Assembly (NCBI GenBank): GCA_027314515.1
Contig: DAHVAR010000091.1
Coordinates: 27,320-91,319 of the forward strand
Source of the DNA: Actinomycetota bacterium
GTDB taxonomy: Bacteria > Actinomycetota > Actinomycetes > Streptosporangiales > Streptosporangiaceae
Length of the DNA: 64,000 nt
Reading direction: 5' to 3'
Positions within the stretch are counted from its first letter, which is position 1, and the number at the start of each line of letters is the position of its first letter. Shown piece by piece: positions 32,143-40,131 of this stretch. The notes under the pieces are model-generated. The model did no database searches and was not told the DNA's origin. It was given only the letters and a program-made list of their open reading frames with translations. The translations under genes and the position numbers were made by a program.

Positions 32143-32271
32143 ATGCCAGCCGACCGTTCGTGATGCCGAGTAACTTGAGTTATGCTGGCTGATACCGCCG
32201 CTGCTTCTGTAAAGCACGCGGTGAGAAATTCTTACATTTGCAAAATCGGCTGTCAAGATACGGAAGCGCTA
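32143..32271. promoter_or_regulatory. Divergent control region with Lrp-type sites
   Basis: In these 129 bases TAACTTGAGTTA (32171-32182) is a perfect 5-2-5 palindrome. Further right GAGAAATTCTTAC holds AGAAATTCT, a 4-1-4 palindrome resembling the AT-rich core of Lrp sites. The region is clearly richer in A+T than its surroundings. Binding by the adjacent Lrp protein is inferred. Confidence 0.5.
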
Positions 32272-33531
32272 ATGACCGCAGCAATGGACCAGCGCCACAT
32301 CAGCCTGCCTGGCACGGCTGCAGGCGGCACTGCGCGTGACTGGGACGCCGCTTTGGCCAAGCGCACGAAGTCACTCGGGGGCGGCGAGATCACCGCGATT
32401 CTCGCGCTCGCCGGGGCGTCCGACGTCATCACGTTTTCAGGCGGGTTCCCCGATCCGGCCACGTTTCCCGCGCCAGTGCTCGCGGACATAGCGGCCCGCC
32501 TGATCACGCAGGACCCGGGTGTTGCCCTGCAGTACTCGGCGACCGAGGGCATCGCGGGGGTGCGCGACTACGTGGCCGGCCGGCTGGCTGCGCTCCAGGG
32601 CCGCACGCCGGGCCCGTCGGAGTTGATGGTCACCAGCGGCGGCATCGACTGCATGGAGTTGGTCGCCAAGAGCTACCTGGATGCCGGGGACGCGGTCGTG
32701 GTGGAGGCGCCGACCTACCTGGGCGCGATCATGGCGTTCCGCGGCTACGAGGCTGACGTGCGGGGCGTGCCGGTCGACAGTGACGGGTTGCGAACCGACG
32801 TGCTCGCCGATCAGCTGGCCGCTGGCCTGCGACCGAAGATCTTGTACACGATCCCGGATTTCCAGAATCCGACCGGGCTGACGATGGGCGCGTCCCGCCG
32901 GAGTGAGCTGATCGCGCTGGCCCGGCGGTACGGGTTCCTGATCCTCGAGGACGTCGCCTACCGGGATCTCCACTTCGACCAGCCGCCGCCAGACAGCCTG
33001 TGGTCGATGGCGCCAGATGTCGTGCTGCAGGCCGGGACGTTCTCCAAGATCTTCTGCCCGGGCTTCCGGATGGGCTGGGCGGCAGGGCCGGCCGAGATCA
33101 TCAGCCGGCTGGTGGTGGCCAAGCAGAACTCCGATCAGTGCTCGGGCGCTCTTGGTCAGCGGATGCTGGAGGAGTATGGCCGCGGCGGGCACATGGAACG
33201 TCAGATCGTCGCCTCTCGTGCGCTGTATGCGCGCCGCGCCGCCCTGATGGACCAGGCGCTGACCGCGCACATGCCGGAGGGCACGACATGGACTACACCG
33301 CAGGGCGGCTTCTACATCTGGGTCACCGCCCCCGACGGTGTGGATACCGTGGCCTTGTCCGCCGCGGCGCGAGCGCGAAAAGTCGCCTATGTACCAGGCC
33401 GGCCCTTCTACCCCGGTGACGAGGGCGCGGCGCAGATCCGCCTCGCTTACAGCCGGGTGGCTAACGAGTTGATCGAGGAGGGCATCCACCGGATCGGCGG
33501 GGTGCTCAGAACTGCCCTGGAGGAACAATGA
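32272..33531 (+). CDS. PLP-dependent fold-type I aminotransferase (2-aminoadipate/MocR-like)
   Basis: The 419-residue enzyme has VITFSGGFPDPATFP at the substrate arm, VVVEAPTYLGA, the PLP-phenolic Asn/Pro strand TIPDFQNPTGLTMG, LILEDVAYRDLHF, the Schiff-base Lys in TFSKIFCPGFRMGW, and the C-terminal Arg in IRLAYSR. This is the LysN/2-aminoadipate transaminase subgroup, without the GntR domain of MocR. ATG 32272 has CGGAAG nearby and is preferred over the start at 32182, which lies on the palindrome of the control region. The stop overlaps the cupin gene (ATGA). It probably transaminates an amino acid or amine intermediate of this cluster. Confidence 0.88.
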   Translation: MTAAMDQRHISLPGTAAGGTARDWDAALAKRTKSLGGGEITAILALAGASDVITFSGGFPDPATFPAPVLADIAARLITQDPGVALQYSATEGIAGVRDYVAGRLAALQGRTPGPSELMVTSGGIDCMELVAKSYLDAGDAVVVEAPTYLGAIMAFRGYEADVRGVPVDSDGLRTDVLADQLAAGLRPKILYTIPDFQNPTGLTMGASRRSELIALARRYGFLILEDVAYRDLHFDQPPPDSLWSMAPDVVLQAGTFSKIFCPGFRMGWAAGPAEIISRLVVAKQNSDQCSGALGQRMLEEYGRGGHMERQIVASRALYARRAALMDQALTAHMPEGTTWTTPQGGFYIWVTAPDGVDTVALSAAARARKVAYVPGRPFYPGDEGAAQIRLAYSRVANELIEEGIHRIGGVLRTALEEQ

Positions 33532-34046
33532 GTACCGTGCCTGCCCGGCGGGACGACGCCCCGGAGCCCCCCGGATCGCTCGGCGATGCGGCGAGCCACT
33601 TCACCACGGAGGCACACGGCGAGCCAGCCGGTCCCGGCCGGTACGTCAATGTGGACTCGATCAGCCCGGTCGAGTTCCTCCCCGGGCTCGGGTTCCGGCC
33701 GGTCAGCGGGCAGCGCGGGATGACGAACTTCGTCAGCTTCGAGCCAGGCGCGAAAGCGCCGCGGCATGTGCACGAGGAGGAGCAGATCGTCATCGTTATC
33801 GATGGCGAGTTCACCTTCGACCTGGACGGCGACGTACGCGTCATGCGCAAGGGCGACGTCGCGGTCGTGCCAGCGTGGGTCCCGCACGGGGCATGGACTA
33901 CTGACAGCCACTGCCTGGAGATCGACGTGTTCTGCCCGCCGCGGCAAAGCCTGCTAAAGCTCGCCGCCGCTCAGGCCGGCCAGGTCGCGCAGGCCGGCCA
34001 GGCCACGCCGGCAGGCCAGGCCGGGCAGGCGGGGAGCGAGTCCTAG
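33528..34046 (+). CDS. Cupin domain protein
   Basis: The 172-residue single-domain cupin carries motif 1, PRHVHEEEQIVIVIDGEF, with two His and a Glu as metal ligands, and motif 2, GDVAVVPAWVPHGAWT, with the third His. An N-terminal arm of about 45 residues precedes the barrel. The tail is an Ala-Gly-Gln repeat. It may be a metal enzyme or a small-molecule sensor; PuuR of the putrescine pathway is a cupin joined to an HTH, but no HTH is seen here. The gene is coupled by ATGA to the aminotransferase and abuts the SDR gene without a gap. Confidence 0.82.
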   Translation: MSTVPARRDDAPEPPGSLGDAASHFTTEAHGEPAGPGRYVNVDSISPVEFLPGLGFRPVSGQRGMTNFVSFEPGAKAPRHVHEEEQIVIVIDGEFTFDLDGDVRVMRKGDVAVVPAWVPHGAWTTDSHCLEIDVFCPPRQSLLKLAAAQAGQVAQAGQATPAGQAGQAGSES

Positions 34047-34841
34047 GTGGACCTCGGGCTGGCCGGCCGCAAGGCGATCGTCACCGGCGGGTCGAAGGGA
34101 CTAGGCAAGGCCATCACCGCCGATCTGATGGCCGAGGGCGCATCGGTCGTCATCTGCTCTCGGCATGTCGCCGAGCTCGAGTCGACGGCAGCGGAATTGA
34201 CGAAGAGCGCAGCCGACGGGGGCGGCGCCGTGTTCGCGCTGCCGTGCGACGTGACAGACCCGGACCAGGTCATCAGCTTCATCGATGACGCGACGGCCGC
34301 CCTTGGCGGGCTGGACATCCTGGTCAACAATGCCGGCGGGGCCAGGCCCGGGCAGTTCGGCACCTTGACCGATGACGACTGGCATGCCGACATCGAGGTC
34401 AAGCTGCTTGCCCAGATCCGGTGCACCAGGGCGGCGCTGACGCCGCTACGGCAGAGCCAGGCGCCCCGGGTAGTCAACATCAACGCCGTGTACGCGCGCT
34501 ACCCCGATCCCGCATTCCTCGCCTCCTCCGTCAACAGGGCCTCCTGCCTCAGCCTGTCGAAGGCGCTGTCCATCGAACTGGGCCGGGAGGGGATCCTGGT
34601 CAACAGTGTCAACATCGGCCTGGTCGAGACCCCGCAGTGGCAGAACATCCACCGCCGGCGGGCACCCGGCATGTCGGCCGAGCAGTTCTTCGGCAAGCTG
34701 GCCGAAGCCGAGGTCCCGCTCGGCCGGTTCGGCCGCCCTGACGAGGTCGCGGGGCTGGTGACGTTCCTGGCTAGTGACCGGGCCAGCTACATTGCCGGCG
34801 CGTCCATCGACGTCGCTGGCGGGATGGGCAAATTTCTCTAG
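34047..34841 (+). CDS. SDR-fold protein without the Ser-Tyr-Lys catalytic triad
   Basis: The 264-residue protein has a normal NAD(P) site, VTGGSKGLGKAI, with CDVTD and LVNNAGGARPG, and a normal C-terminus, YIAGASIDVAGGM. An ungapped alignment to FabG over the active site places Ala at the catalytic Ser (VNINAV), Ser at the catalytic Tyr and Arg at the catalytic Lys (ASSVNRAS). Classical dehydrogenase chemistry is therefore doubtful; it may use another mechanism, or sense nucleotide. GTG 34047 follows the cupin stop directly. Third gene of the operon, with 13 bases before the amidotransferase. Confidence 0.85.
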   Translation: MDLGLAGRKAIVTGGSKGLGKAITADLMAEGASVVICSRHVAELESTAAELTKSAADGGGAVFALPCDVTDPDQVISFIDDATAALGGLDILVNNAGGARPGQFGTLTDDDWHADIEVKLLAQIRCTRAALTPLRQSQAPRVVNINAVYARYPDPAFLASSVNRASCLSLSKALSIELGREGILVNSVNIGLVETPQWQNIHRRRAPGMSAEQFFGKLAEAEVPLGRFGRPDEVAGLVTFLASDRASYIAGASIDVAGGMGKFL

Positions 34842-34854
34842 GGAACGGGGTTGC

Positions 34855-35637
34855 ATGTGCCGGCTGCTTGGTTACTGCTCGGATCATGAGGCGTCGCTGG
34901 AGGACCTGATCGGCGCCGATGGCCTCCGCGAATTCACTGGTCTGTGCGCACTGCACGGCGACGGGTGGGGGATGGCCTGGTACAACGGCGCCGAGCCCAG
35001 CATCCGCAAATCGCCGCTCCGCGCCGACAGCGAGCCGGAGTATGACAAGCTGGCCCGCGATCCGCTGGCCAGCCTGGGGCTGGTGCACCTCCGCTGGGCA
35101 ACTCCCGGCCTTGGCGTGACCGAGCGCAACAGTCACCCGTTCCGGTACGGCCAGTACGTGTTCGCGCACAATGGCGCTATCCATCCGCAGAACAGGCTGC
35201 CCGAGATGCTGCCGCCGCAGTGGGAGAGCAAGCTGGCTGGCACGACCGACAGCGAACGGTACTTCCTGCTCGTCATGTCGCGGCTGGCCAGTAACGGCGG
35301 AGACATTGTAGCGGCGATCGCGGCGGCGGCCGCCGACATCGACGCCGTGTTCGAGCCGAACAGCCTGAACGCGATCCTGCTATCTCCTGACAAGCTCTAC
35401 GCGATCAGCTGGTACCACCGTGACCGGATACCAGAAGCCAAGCTGCAGGCTCTCGGTTGCAAGCCGGATGAGGTCGCGGCCTACTTCGACCTGGCGTACC
35501 GCGCGACTGATAGTTCCGTGGTTGTCGCTAGCTCGGGCTGGCCGCAGCCCGGCTGGACGCCGCTGGAGAACCGTCATGTCCTGGTGACGGACCGCCGAAC
35601 TCTCACGACCGCGGTGCTACCGCTGACGGTGGTCTAG
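34855..35637 (+). CDS. Class II (Ntn-type) glutamine amidotransferase-like hydrolase
   Basis: The 260-residue protein begins MCRLLGYC, so removal of Met exposes the N-terminal nucleophile Cys of class II amidotransferases. It keeps GDGWGMAWY, LVHLRWATPG and FAHNGAI, the usual glutamine-binding motifs. The family includes YafJ and EgtC; EgtC hydrolyses a gamma-glutamyl amide in ergothioneine synthesis. With a GS-like ligase across the promoter, cleavage of a gamma-glutamylated intermediate is the most attractive role. ATG 34855 is fixed by the Cys requirement and has GGGAACGGGG 4 bases upstream. It is the last gene of the rightward operon. Confidence 0.88.
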   Translation: MCRLLGYCSDHEASLEDLIGADGLREFTGLCALHGDGWGMAWYNGAEPSIRKSPLRADSEPEYDKLARDPLASLGLVHLRWATPGLGVTERNSHPFRYGQYVFAHNGAIHPQNRLPEMLPPQWESKLAGTTDSERYFLLVMSRLASNGGDIVAAIAAAAADIDAVFEPNSLNAILLSPDKLYAISWYHRDRIPEAKLQALGCKPDEVAAYFDLAYRATDSSVVVASSGWPQPGWTPLENRHVLVTDRRTLTTAVLPLTVV

Positions 35638-35677
35638 CGGGGCGGCGGTCTAGCGGAGCGGTGATCTAGCGGAGCGA
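35632..35677. repeat. Three 16-bp-period repeats across a convergent junction
   Basis: GTCTAGCGGGGCGG (35632-35645), GTCTAGCGGAGCGG (35648-35661) and ATCTAGCGGAGCGA (35664-35677) are near-identical at exact 16-base spacing. Each carries CTAG. The first supplies the amidotransferase stop and the third the stop of the opposing small gene. Confidence 0.85.
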
Positions 35678-36094
35678 GAGCGCCCGCGCGTCGGCCCGAT
35701 CCGGCGCGGCGCTGGTCAGGTCCAGGTATGGCTCCTCGTCCGGCTCAGGCAGGGCCATCGCGCTGGCGCTCGGCGTCGGCCGCGGCCGCCGCGGGTGGCC
35801 TGCCGCCGAGGTTCCGCCGCGGCCGCGGTAGATGAGCAGGCCGTTCACCGGGTCGGGGACCGCGTCCAGGGCGGCGCGCACCACCGGCAGGTCTCGGAAG
35901 GCCAGCCATTGCGCATCGGTGTGGAAGCAGACTTCGAAGGCGACTCCCCAGGTGCCTGCATGCCAGATCCCGTCGAGCGCGCCGTTAGTGAGCGCTGCCT
36001 CGATCAGTTCGGAGTCGTGGGCCTGCTGCCACTGGAAGGCAGAGAACTCAGCGAACTCCGAGTGCAGGACCTCGATCGACCACCAGTCAGCCAT
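35666..36094 (-). CDS. Hypothetical protein
   Basis: The 142-residue protein starts MADWWSIEVLHSEFAEFSAF and contains GIWHAGTWGVAFEVCFHTDA and PDPVNGLLIYRGRGG before a Pro/Ala/Ser-rich tail. I know this pattern only as an uncharacterised actinobacterial protein and cannot assign a fold. ATG 36094 is chosen over the frame extension to 36172, whose residues are Arg-rich and non-specific. It converges on the amidotransferase gene and ends in the third of three short repeats. Confidence 0.65.
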   Translation of the reverse strand: MADWWSIEVLHSEFAEFSAFQWQQAHDSELIEAALTNGALDGIWHAGTWGVAFEVCFHTDAQWLAFRDLPVVRAALDAVPDPVNGLLIYRGRGGTSAAGHPRRPRPTPSASAMALPEPDEEPYLDLTSAAPDRADARALSLR

Positions 36095-36248
36095 TACCTG
36101 AATGGTACGTCCGCGCGAACAGGCGCGGAAGGGGCGCGGGCCCCTGGTGCCCTGCGCGTAACCGCCGTGCAACCGGAGTGCCGAAAACTAGCCGGCCCGA
36201 AGCGGACGCATCGCGATCCGGCCGAGCGCGGCGGCCACGCAGCCGGGC

Positions 36249-36791
36249 TTAGCCGCGGTGACTGTGGCTAGGGCTGGCATGTCGGCCCGCTCCCCGCATG
36301 GACGGCCGTGACGTGGCTAGCCGCGCCCGGAAGCGGGGCACCGGGAGGGGCCGGACCGGAGCGATCCGGACCAGGCAGTTGTAGGTCACGACGGCGATCG
36401 CTATGTGCATGAGCATCAGCACCCCGATTGCGTCGCCAGGCTCGCCCCGGTAGAGGATGTAAAGGTCGGGCAGCCACAGGACCAGGGTGACCAGGATGGC
36501 ACTGCGGACGAACAGCCAGCGCGGCTGTGAGCTCACCCTGGTCACCACGGGCCAGCCGATACAGGCGATGATGACGCCGACCACGGTGAGCCTCCCGTAG
36601 TCGAAAAACTGAAAGTGCATATAGCCCCTGGTCGACGGGAACACTGCCTGGCCGATGACCACGAGCAGCGCGTCCGCCGCTAGCGAGCCAGCGATGGCGG
36701 TCAGTGCGGCGACTAGCACGAGATGCCAGCTAGGCTGACGATGCCGGGGAGCGAAGTCGATGTGCAGCAGCGAAGCGGCCCGAGTGAGCAT
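36249..36791 (-). CDS. Small polytopic membrane protein of unknown function
   Basis: The 180-residue protein has four hydrophobic segments: LVLVAALTAIAGSLAADALL, LTVVGVIIACIGWPVV, FVRSAILVTLVLWLPDLYIL and IGVLMLMHIAIAVVTYNCLV. A basic Ser/His-rich tail follows. The layout recalls the DUF6069-type four-helix membrane proteins of actinobacteria, but I would not insist on the family. No operon partner is evident; a 157-base gap separates it from the same-strand gene 36094. Confidence 0.65.
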   Translation of the reverse strand: MLTRAASLLHIDFAPRHRQPSWHLVLVAALTAIAGSLAADALLVVIGQAVFPSTRGYMHFQFFDYGRLTVVGVIIACIGWPVVTRVSSQPRWLFVRSAILVTLVLWLPDLYILYRGEPGDAIGVLMLMHIAIAVVTYNCLVRIAPVRPLPVPRFRARLATSRPSMRGAGRHASPSHSHRG

Positions 36792-36934
36792 GCGGCCGAC
36801 GATAGCCGGGGCCGCGGCGTGGCCGGGTCGCCAGCTAGCCGCCTTGACATAGCCATGAAGCTCTTGTTGCGCAGCTCTGACCTGGCTTTGTCCGCCCGGC
36901 AGGCCCTGCGCAGTGCAACGAAAGAAGGTCGGGT

Positions 36935-37933
36935 ATCAGCACTGCGCCTGCATCAGCGAACGCCGCCAGCCGCCAGGGCGGCGAGCCGGCCGCCGTCATT
37001 CACACCGAAGAGCTGACCAAAGTCTACCCTGGCGCCGATTTCGCTGCCGTCGACAAGCTGAACCTCGACGTCCGGGCCGGCGAGATCTTCGGCCTGCTCG
37101 GGCCTAATGGCGCCGGGAAGACCACGACCGCTGGGATGCTCACGACCAGGGTGGTGCCGACCTCGGGGCGGGCACTGCTGGCCGGCGTTGATGTCGCCGC
37201 CCACCCGGCGCTGGCCAAGCAGCTCAGCGGGATCGTCTCCCAGCAGAACACCCTGGACCGGCAGCTCACCGTCTGGGAGAACCTGTACTTCCACGGCCGG
37301 CTGTTCGGCATCGGGGCGCGCGAGTCCCGGCGGCTATCGGACGAGTTGCTGGCACAGTTCCAGCTCTCCCGGTGGGCGAAGGCCTCGGTTTACGCGCTGT
37401 CCGGCGGGATGGCGCAGCGGTTGATGGTGGCGCGCGCTATCTTCCACCGTCCCTCGGTGCTGTTCCTGGACGAGCCCACTGCGGGCCTTGACCCGCAGAG
37501 CAGGCTGGCGCTATGGGAGCTGCTCGGGGAATTGCACCGCTCGGGCCAGACGATCCTGCTGACCACGCACTACATGGAAGAGGCCGACCAGCTCTGCGAC
37601 CGCGTGGCGATCATGGACCACGGCAGGATCCTTGCCCTGGACAGCCCTGCCGCGCTCAGGCAGAGCATTGGCGCCGATAACGTCGTTACTATCAGGACGG
37701 CCGGAGACACCGCGCGGCTCGCCGAACTGCTGGCCGCGGACGTCGCCGGCGTGACCCGAACCCGCCTCGTCGACGGTGGCCTCGAACTGCACGTTAAGGG
37801 CAGGGAACGGCTGATACCACGGATCGTGCTTGCCGCCGAGCGCGGCGGTTATGACCTAGTCGACTTGTCTGTTGCCGAGCCCAGCCTGGAGACGGTGTTC
37901 ATCAGCCTGACCGGCAAGGAACTGAGGGACTAA
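36935..37933 (+). CDS. ABC transporter ATP-binding protein with no standard start codon
   Basis: The ATPase covers Walker A LLGPNGAGKTTTAGML, Q-loop GIVSQQNTLDRQLTV, signature YALSGGMAQRLMVARA, Walker B VLFLDEPTAGLDP and H-loop ILLTTHYMEEADQ. A DrrA-like C-terminal domain ends EPSLETVFISLTGKEL. The in-frame region upstream to the stop at 36878 holds no ATG, GTG or TTG before Walker A; the first ATG is 37136, inside Walker A's helix. The best candidate is ATC 36935: AAGAAGG lies 6 bases before it and the product would start (M)STAPASANAAS. It is either a rare initiation codon or a mutated one. The stop overlaps the permease start (TAATG). Confidence 0.8.
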   Translation: MSTAPASANAASRQGGEPAAVIHTEELTKVYPGADFAAVDKLNLDVRAGEIFGLLGPNGAGKTTTAGMLTTRVVPTSGRALLAGVDVAAHPALAKQLSGIVSQQNTLDRQLTVWENLYFHGRLFGIGARESRRLSDELLAQFQLSRWAKASVYALSGGMAQRLMVARAIFHRPSVLFLDEPTAGLDPQSRLALWELLGELHRSGQTILLTTHYMEEADQLCDRVAIMDHGRILALDSPAALRQSIGADNVVTIRTAGDTARLAELLAADVAGVTRTRLVDGGLELHVKGRERLIPRIVLAAERGGYDLVDLSVAEPSLETVFISLTGKELRD

Positions 37934-38820
37934 TGGCCACGTCCGTCACCCGTCAGGGAACGCGCCAGACCGAGGCGATCGGCGGCGGGCCTACCCGGTC
38001 GGTGGCCGCTGCGAGCTGGACCGCGCTCGGCGCGCTGATGCTGCGTGACCTGGTCGTACTCCGCAAGCATCTGTGGGAGTTCGTGCTGCGGACGGTCATC
38101 CAGCCGTTCCTGCTGTGCTTCGTGTTCCTGTACGTTTTCCCGAAAATCGGGCAGGGGATCGGCGGCCACGGCGCGGTGCAGCAATCGGCGTTCGCGACCA
38201 TCCTGGTGCCGGGCGTCGTCGGCATCTCGGTGATGTTCCAGGGTGTTCAGTCGATCGCGCTGGCAATGGCGCAGGAGTTCGGCTTCACCAGGGAGATCGA
38301 GGATCGGGTGCAGGCGCCGTGCCCGATCTGGCTGGTGGCGGTCGCCAAGGTGCTGTCCGGCGCGGCTCAGGGTGTGCTGTCCGCGATCATCGTGTTGCCG
38401 ATCGCCTCGGTGGTGCATGCGCCCGGCGTGCACGCGCATCTGACCCTGCACTGGCTGCTGATCCTGACCTTCGTGCCGCTTGCCTGCGTCGCGATGGCCG
38501 GACTCGGTCTTGTGCTGGGTACCAGCTTCGAGCCGCGGAACATCGGCCTGATGTTCGGATTCATCATCCTGCCGATCACGTTCCTCGGCGGCACGTACTA
38601 CTCCTGGACCAGGCTGGCGCCGGTAACCGTCGGCGGCTGGCACTGGCTGCAGACGATCGTGCTCATCAACCCGCTGATCTACGTCAACGAGGGGATGCGG
38701 GCCGCGTTTACCACGGCGCCGCATATGCACCTGTACGTCGTCTTCCCGGTAGTCGCCGGGTTCGGAGTCCTCTTCCTGACCATCGGCCTGCGCAATTTCC
38801 GCCGCCGCGTGCTGTCCTGA
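37933..38820 (+). CDS. ABC-2 type permease (DrrB/NodJ-like)
   Basis: The 295-residue protein has about six hydrophobic helices after a polar N-terminus: HLWEFVLRTVIQPFLLCFVF, TILVPGVVGISVMFQG, and the conserved FIILPITFLGGTYYSW loop followed by INPLIYVNEGMR. This loop is a hallmark of the DrrB/NodJ-type ABC-2 exporters. Its start shares one base with the ATPase stop, so the two are translationally coupled and form an exporter of unknown substrate. Confidence 0.88.
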   Translation: MATSVTRQGTRQTEAIGGGPTRSVAAASWTALGALMLRDLVVLRKHLWEFVLRTVIQPFLLCFVFLYVFPKIGQGIGGHGAVQQSAFATILVPGVVGISVMFQGVQSIALAMAQEFGFTREIEDRVQAPCPIWLVAVAKVLSGAAQGVLSAIIVLPIASVVHAPGVHAHLTLHWLLILTFVPLACVAMAGLGLVLGTSFEPRNIGLMFGFIILPITFLGGTYYSWTRLAPVTVGGWHWLQTIVLINPLIYVNEGMRAAFTTAPHMHLYVVFPVVAGFGVLFLTIGLRNFRRRVLS

Positions 38821-38888
38821 CGGGCCGGTCGTGGTGACCTCCCGAGGCGCTGGCCGAACCAGGCGAAACGCGTAATGTGTCCGGCGTG

Positions 38889-39461
38889 ATGCCTGACCGC
38901 CTCGTGCTGCCGCCGCTTCCCGTGCTGCGCGGCGAGAGCGTCCTGCTGCGCGGGCGATGCGAGTCCGACATCGAGGACCGGGTGCGCGAGCCGATCGATC
39001 CCGAAGAAGAGGACGCCTACGGCTCGTCATGGCGCCGGGACTGGGATGGTCGCCGCTACCACTCCAGGGACGAGGTGGCTGCGCGGTTCCTGGCGACCGG
39101 ACCGGAGGGGTACACCTGGGCGGTCGAGTACGAAGGCCATTGCATCGGCAGCGCAGGGCTGCGGGTGAACCGTGACCAGCACCGTGCGGCCTTCTCGATC
39201 GGCTTGTTCGTGGCCGGCCTGCGCGGGCGGGGCCTGGGCCGGCAGGTGACGCGGCTGATCCTGGACTGGGCGTTCGGCGATCTGGGCGCTCACCGTGTCG
39301 AACTTGAGGTGCTGGCCGCTAACCACCGGGCGATCCGCTGCTATCTGGCCTGCGGCTTCCGCCAGGAGGGCGTGCGCCGCGAAGCGGAGCTTTACCCGGA
39401 CGGCTGGCAGGATTTCATCGAGATGGCCGTGCTCGCTTCGGAGTACGCGCCCACTCCCTGA
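38889..39461 (+). CDS. GNAT family N-acetyltransferase
   Basis: The 190-residue protein resembles RimJ/RimL-type acetyltransferases: SIGLFVAGLRGRGLGRQVTRL is motif A with the acetyl-CoA pyrophosphate loop (R-G-x-G-L-G), and RVELEVLAANHRAIRCYLACGF is the motif B strand-helix. ATG 38889 is chosen. TAATGT at 38873-38878 sits at the distance expected for a -10 element of a leaderless transcript starting here. GTG 38877 is in frame as an alternative. The substrate is unknown. Confidence 0.85.
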   Translation: MPDRLVLPPLPVLRGESVLLRGRCESDIEDRVREPIDPEEEDAYGSSWRRDWDGRRYHSRDEVAARFLATGPEGYTWAVEYEGHCIGSAGLRVNRDQHRAAFSIGLFVAGLRGRGLGRQVTRLILDWAFGDLGAHRVELEVLAANHRAIRCYLACGFRQEGVRREAELYPDGWQDFIEMAVLASEYAPTP

Positions 39462-39492
39462 CGGCTGCGGTTTGTAGCGGGCCGAGCCTGCC

Positions 39493-39527
39493 GCCTACGC
39501 CCGGGCGATCGGCCTACGCCCGGGCGA
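39493..39527. repeat. 16-bp direct repeat at a gene end
   Basis: GCCTACGCCCGGGCGA occurs at 39493-39508 and 39512-39527. The second copy is the end of the SRPBCC gene read leftward (codons for ARA and stop); the first repeats that end three bases beyond. Confidence 0.85.
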
Positions 39528-39984
39528 CTGTCCTGGCCAGGATCCCGAGGGTAGCCCGTAGCGCAGCTTGCGAGATGACGGGGAAGATGGCTGCCTCTCG
39601 CCAGTGCGGATGAATCTGCGACCAGTCGTAATACGAGGTCACCAGGGTGCCGTCGGCGGTCGGCTCGAGCCGGTAGCCGTAGACGTGCCCGATCTGCGGG
39701 CGGATCTTGCCCAGTATGGTCCAGGCGATCTCGCGGTCGGGCTGGTAGGCCGAAATCGTGACCGTCACGTCGTAGCGCCCGAGTTCGGGGACGTCATTGA
39801 GCGACTCGCGGTCCATGTGCACAACGAAGCTATCGCCGACGGCGCTTACCGGCTCGCCATCGGCAGACTGCAGCATGCCAGAGCTGTCGATTGCGACGTG
39901 ACCCTGCGGGTCCCTGAGGATCGCGAAGATCGCTGCCGGGTCAGCCTGGATGGTTCGCTGGACCTCAATTCGCTCGATCGTCAT
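39514..39984 (-). CDS. SRPBCC (START/polyketide cyclase fold) family protein
   Basis: The 156-residue protein opens with the usual strand-helix: IEVQRTIQADPAAIFAILRD, then HVAIDSSGML. It has a middle strand YDVTVTISAYQPDREIAWTI, TLVTSYYDWSQIHP and a final long amphipathic helix, as in SRPBCC lipid or ligand binding proteins. ATG 39984 is chosen; the frame extension to 40047 lacks family character. It converges with the GNAT gene. Confidence 0.82.
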   Translation of the reverse strand: MTIERIEVQRTIQADPAAIFAILRDPQGHVAIDSSGMLQSADGEPVSAVGDSFVVHMDRESLNDVPELGRYDVTVTISAYQPDREIAWTILGKIRPQIGHVYGYRLEPTADGTLVTSYYDWSQIHPHWREAAIFPVISQAALRATLGILARTVARA

Positions 39985-40131
39985 GACCGGCATTCTGACA
40001 GTGCGTCGTGCTCCTGACAGGCAGACACACACCTCAGCCGGACGCACTTCGGGAAACTGTCGGTTGGTCTCGATACTATGAGCGAAAGCTGGCCAGGAGC
40101 AGTGTGCTGGCCGCGGCAGGCTGATGCCTGG

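Noticed and set aside
37136..37933. ABC ATPase start at ATG 37136
   Set aside because: This would cut off the Walker A motif and the first strands, which are plainly coded upstream in the same frame.
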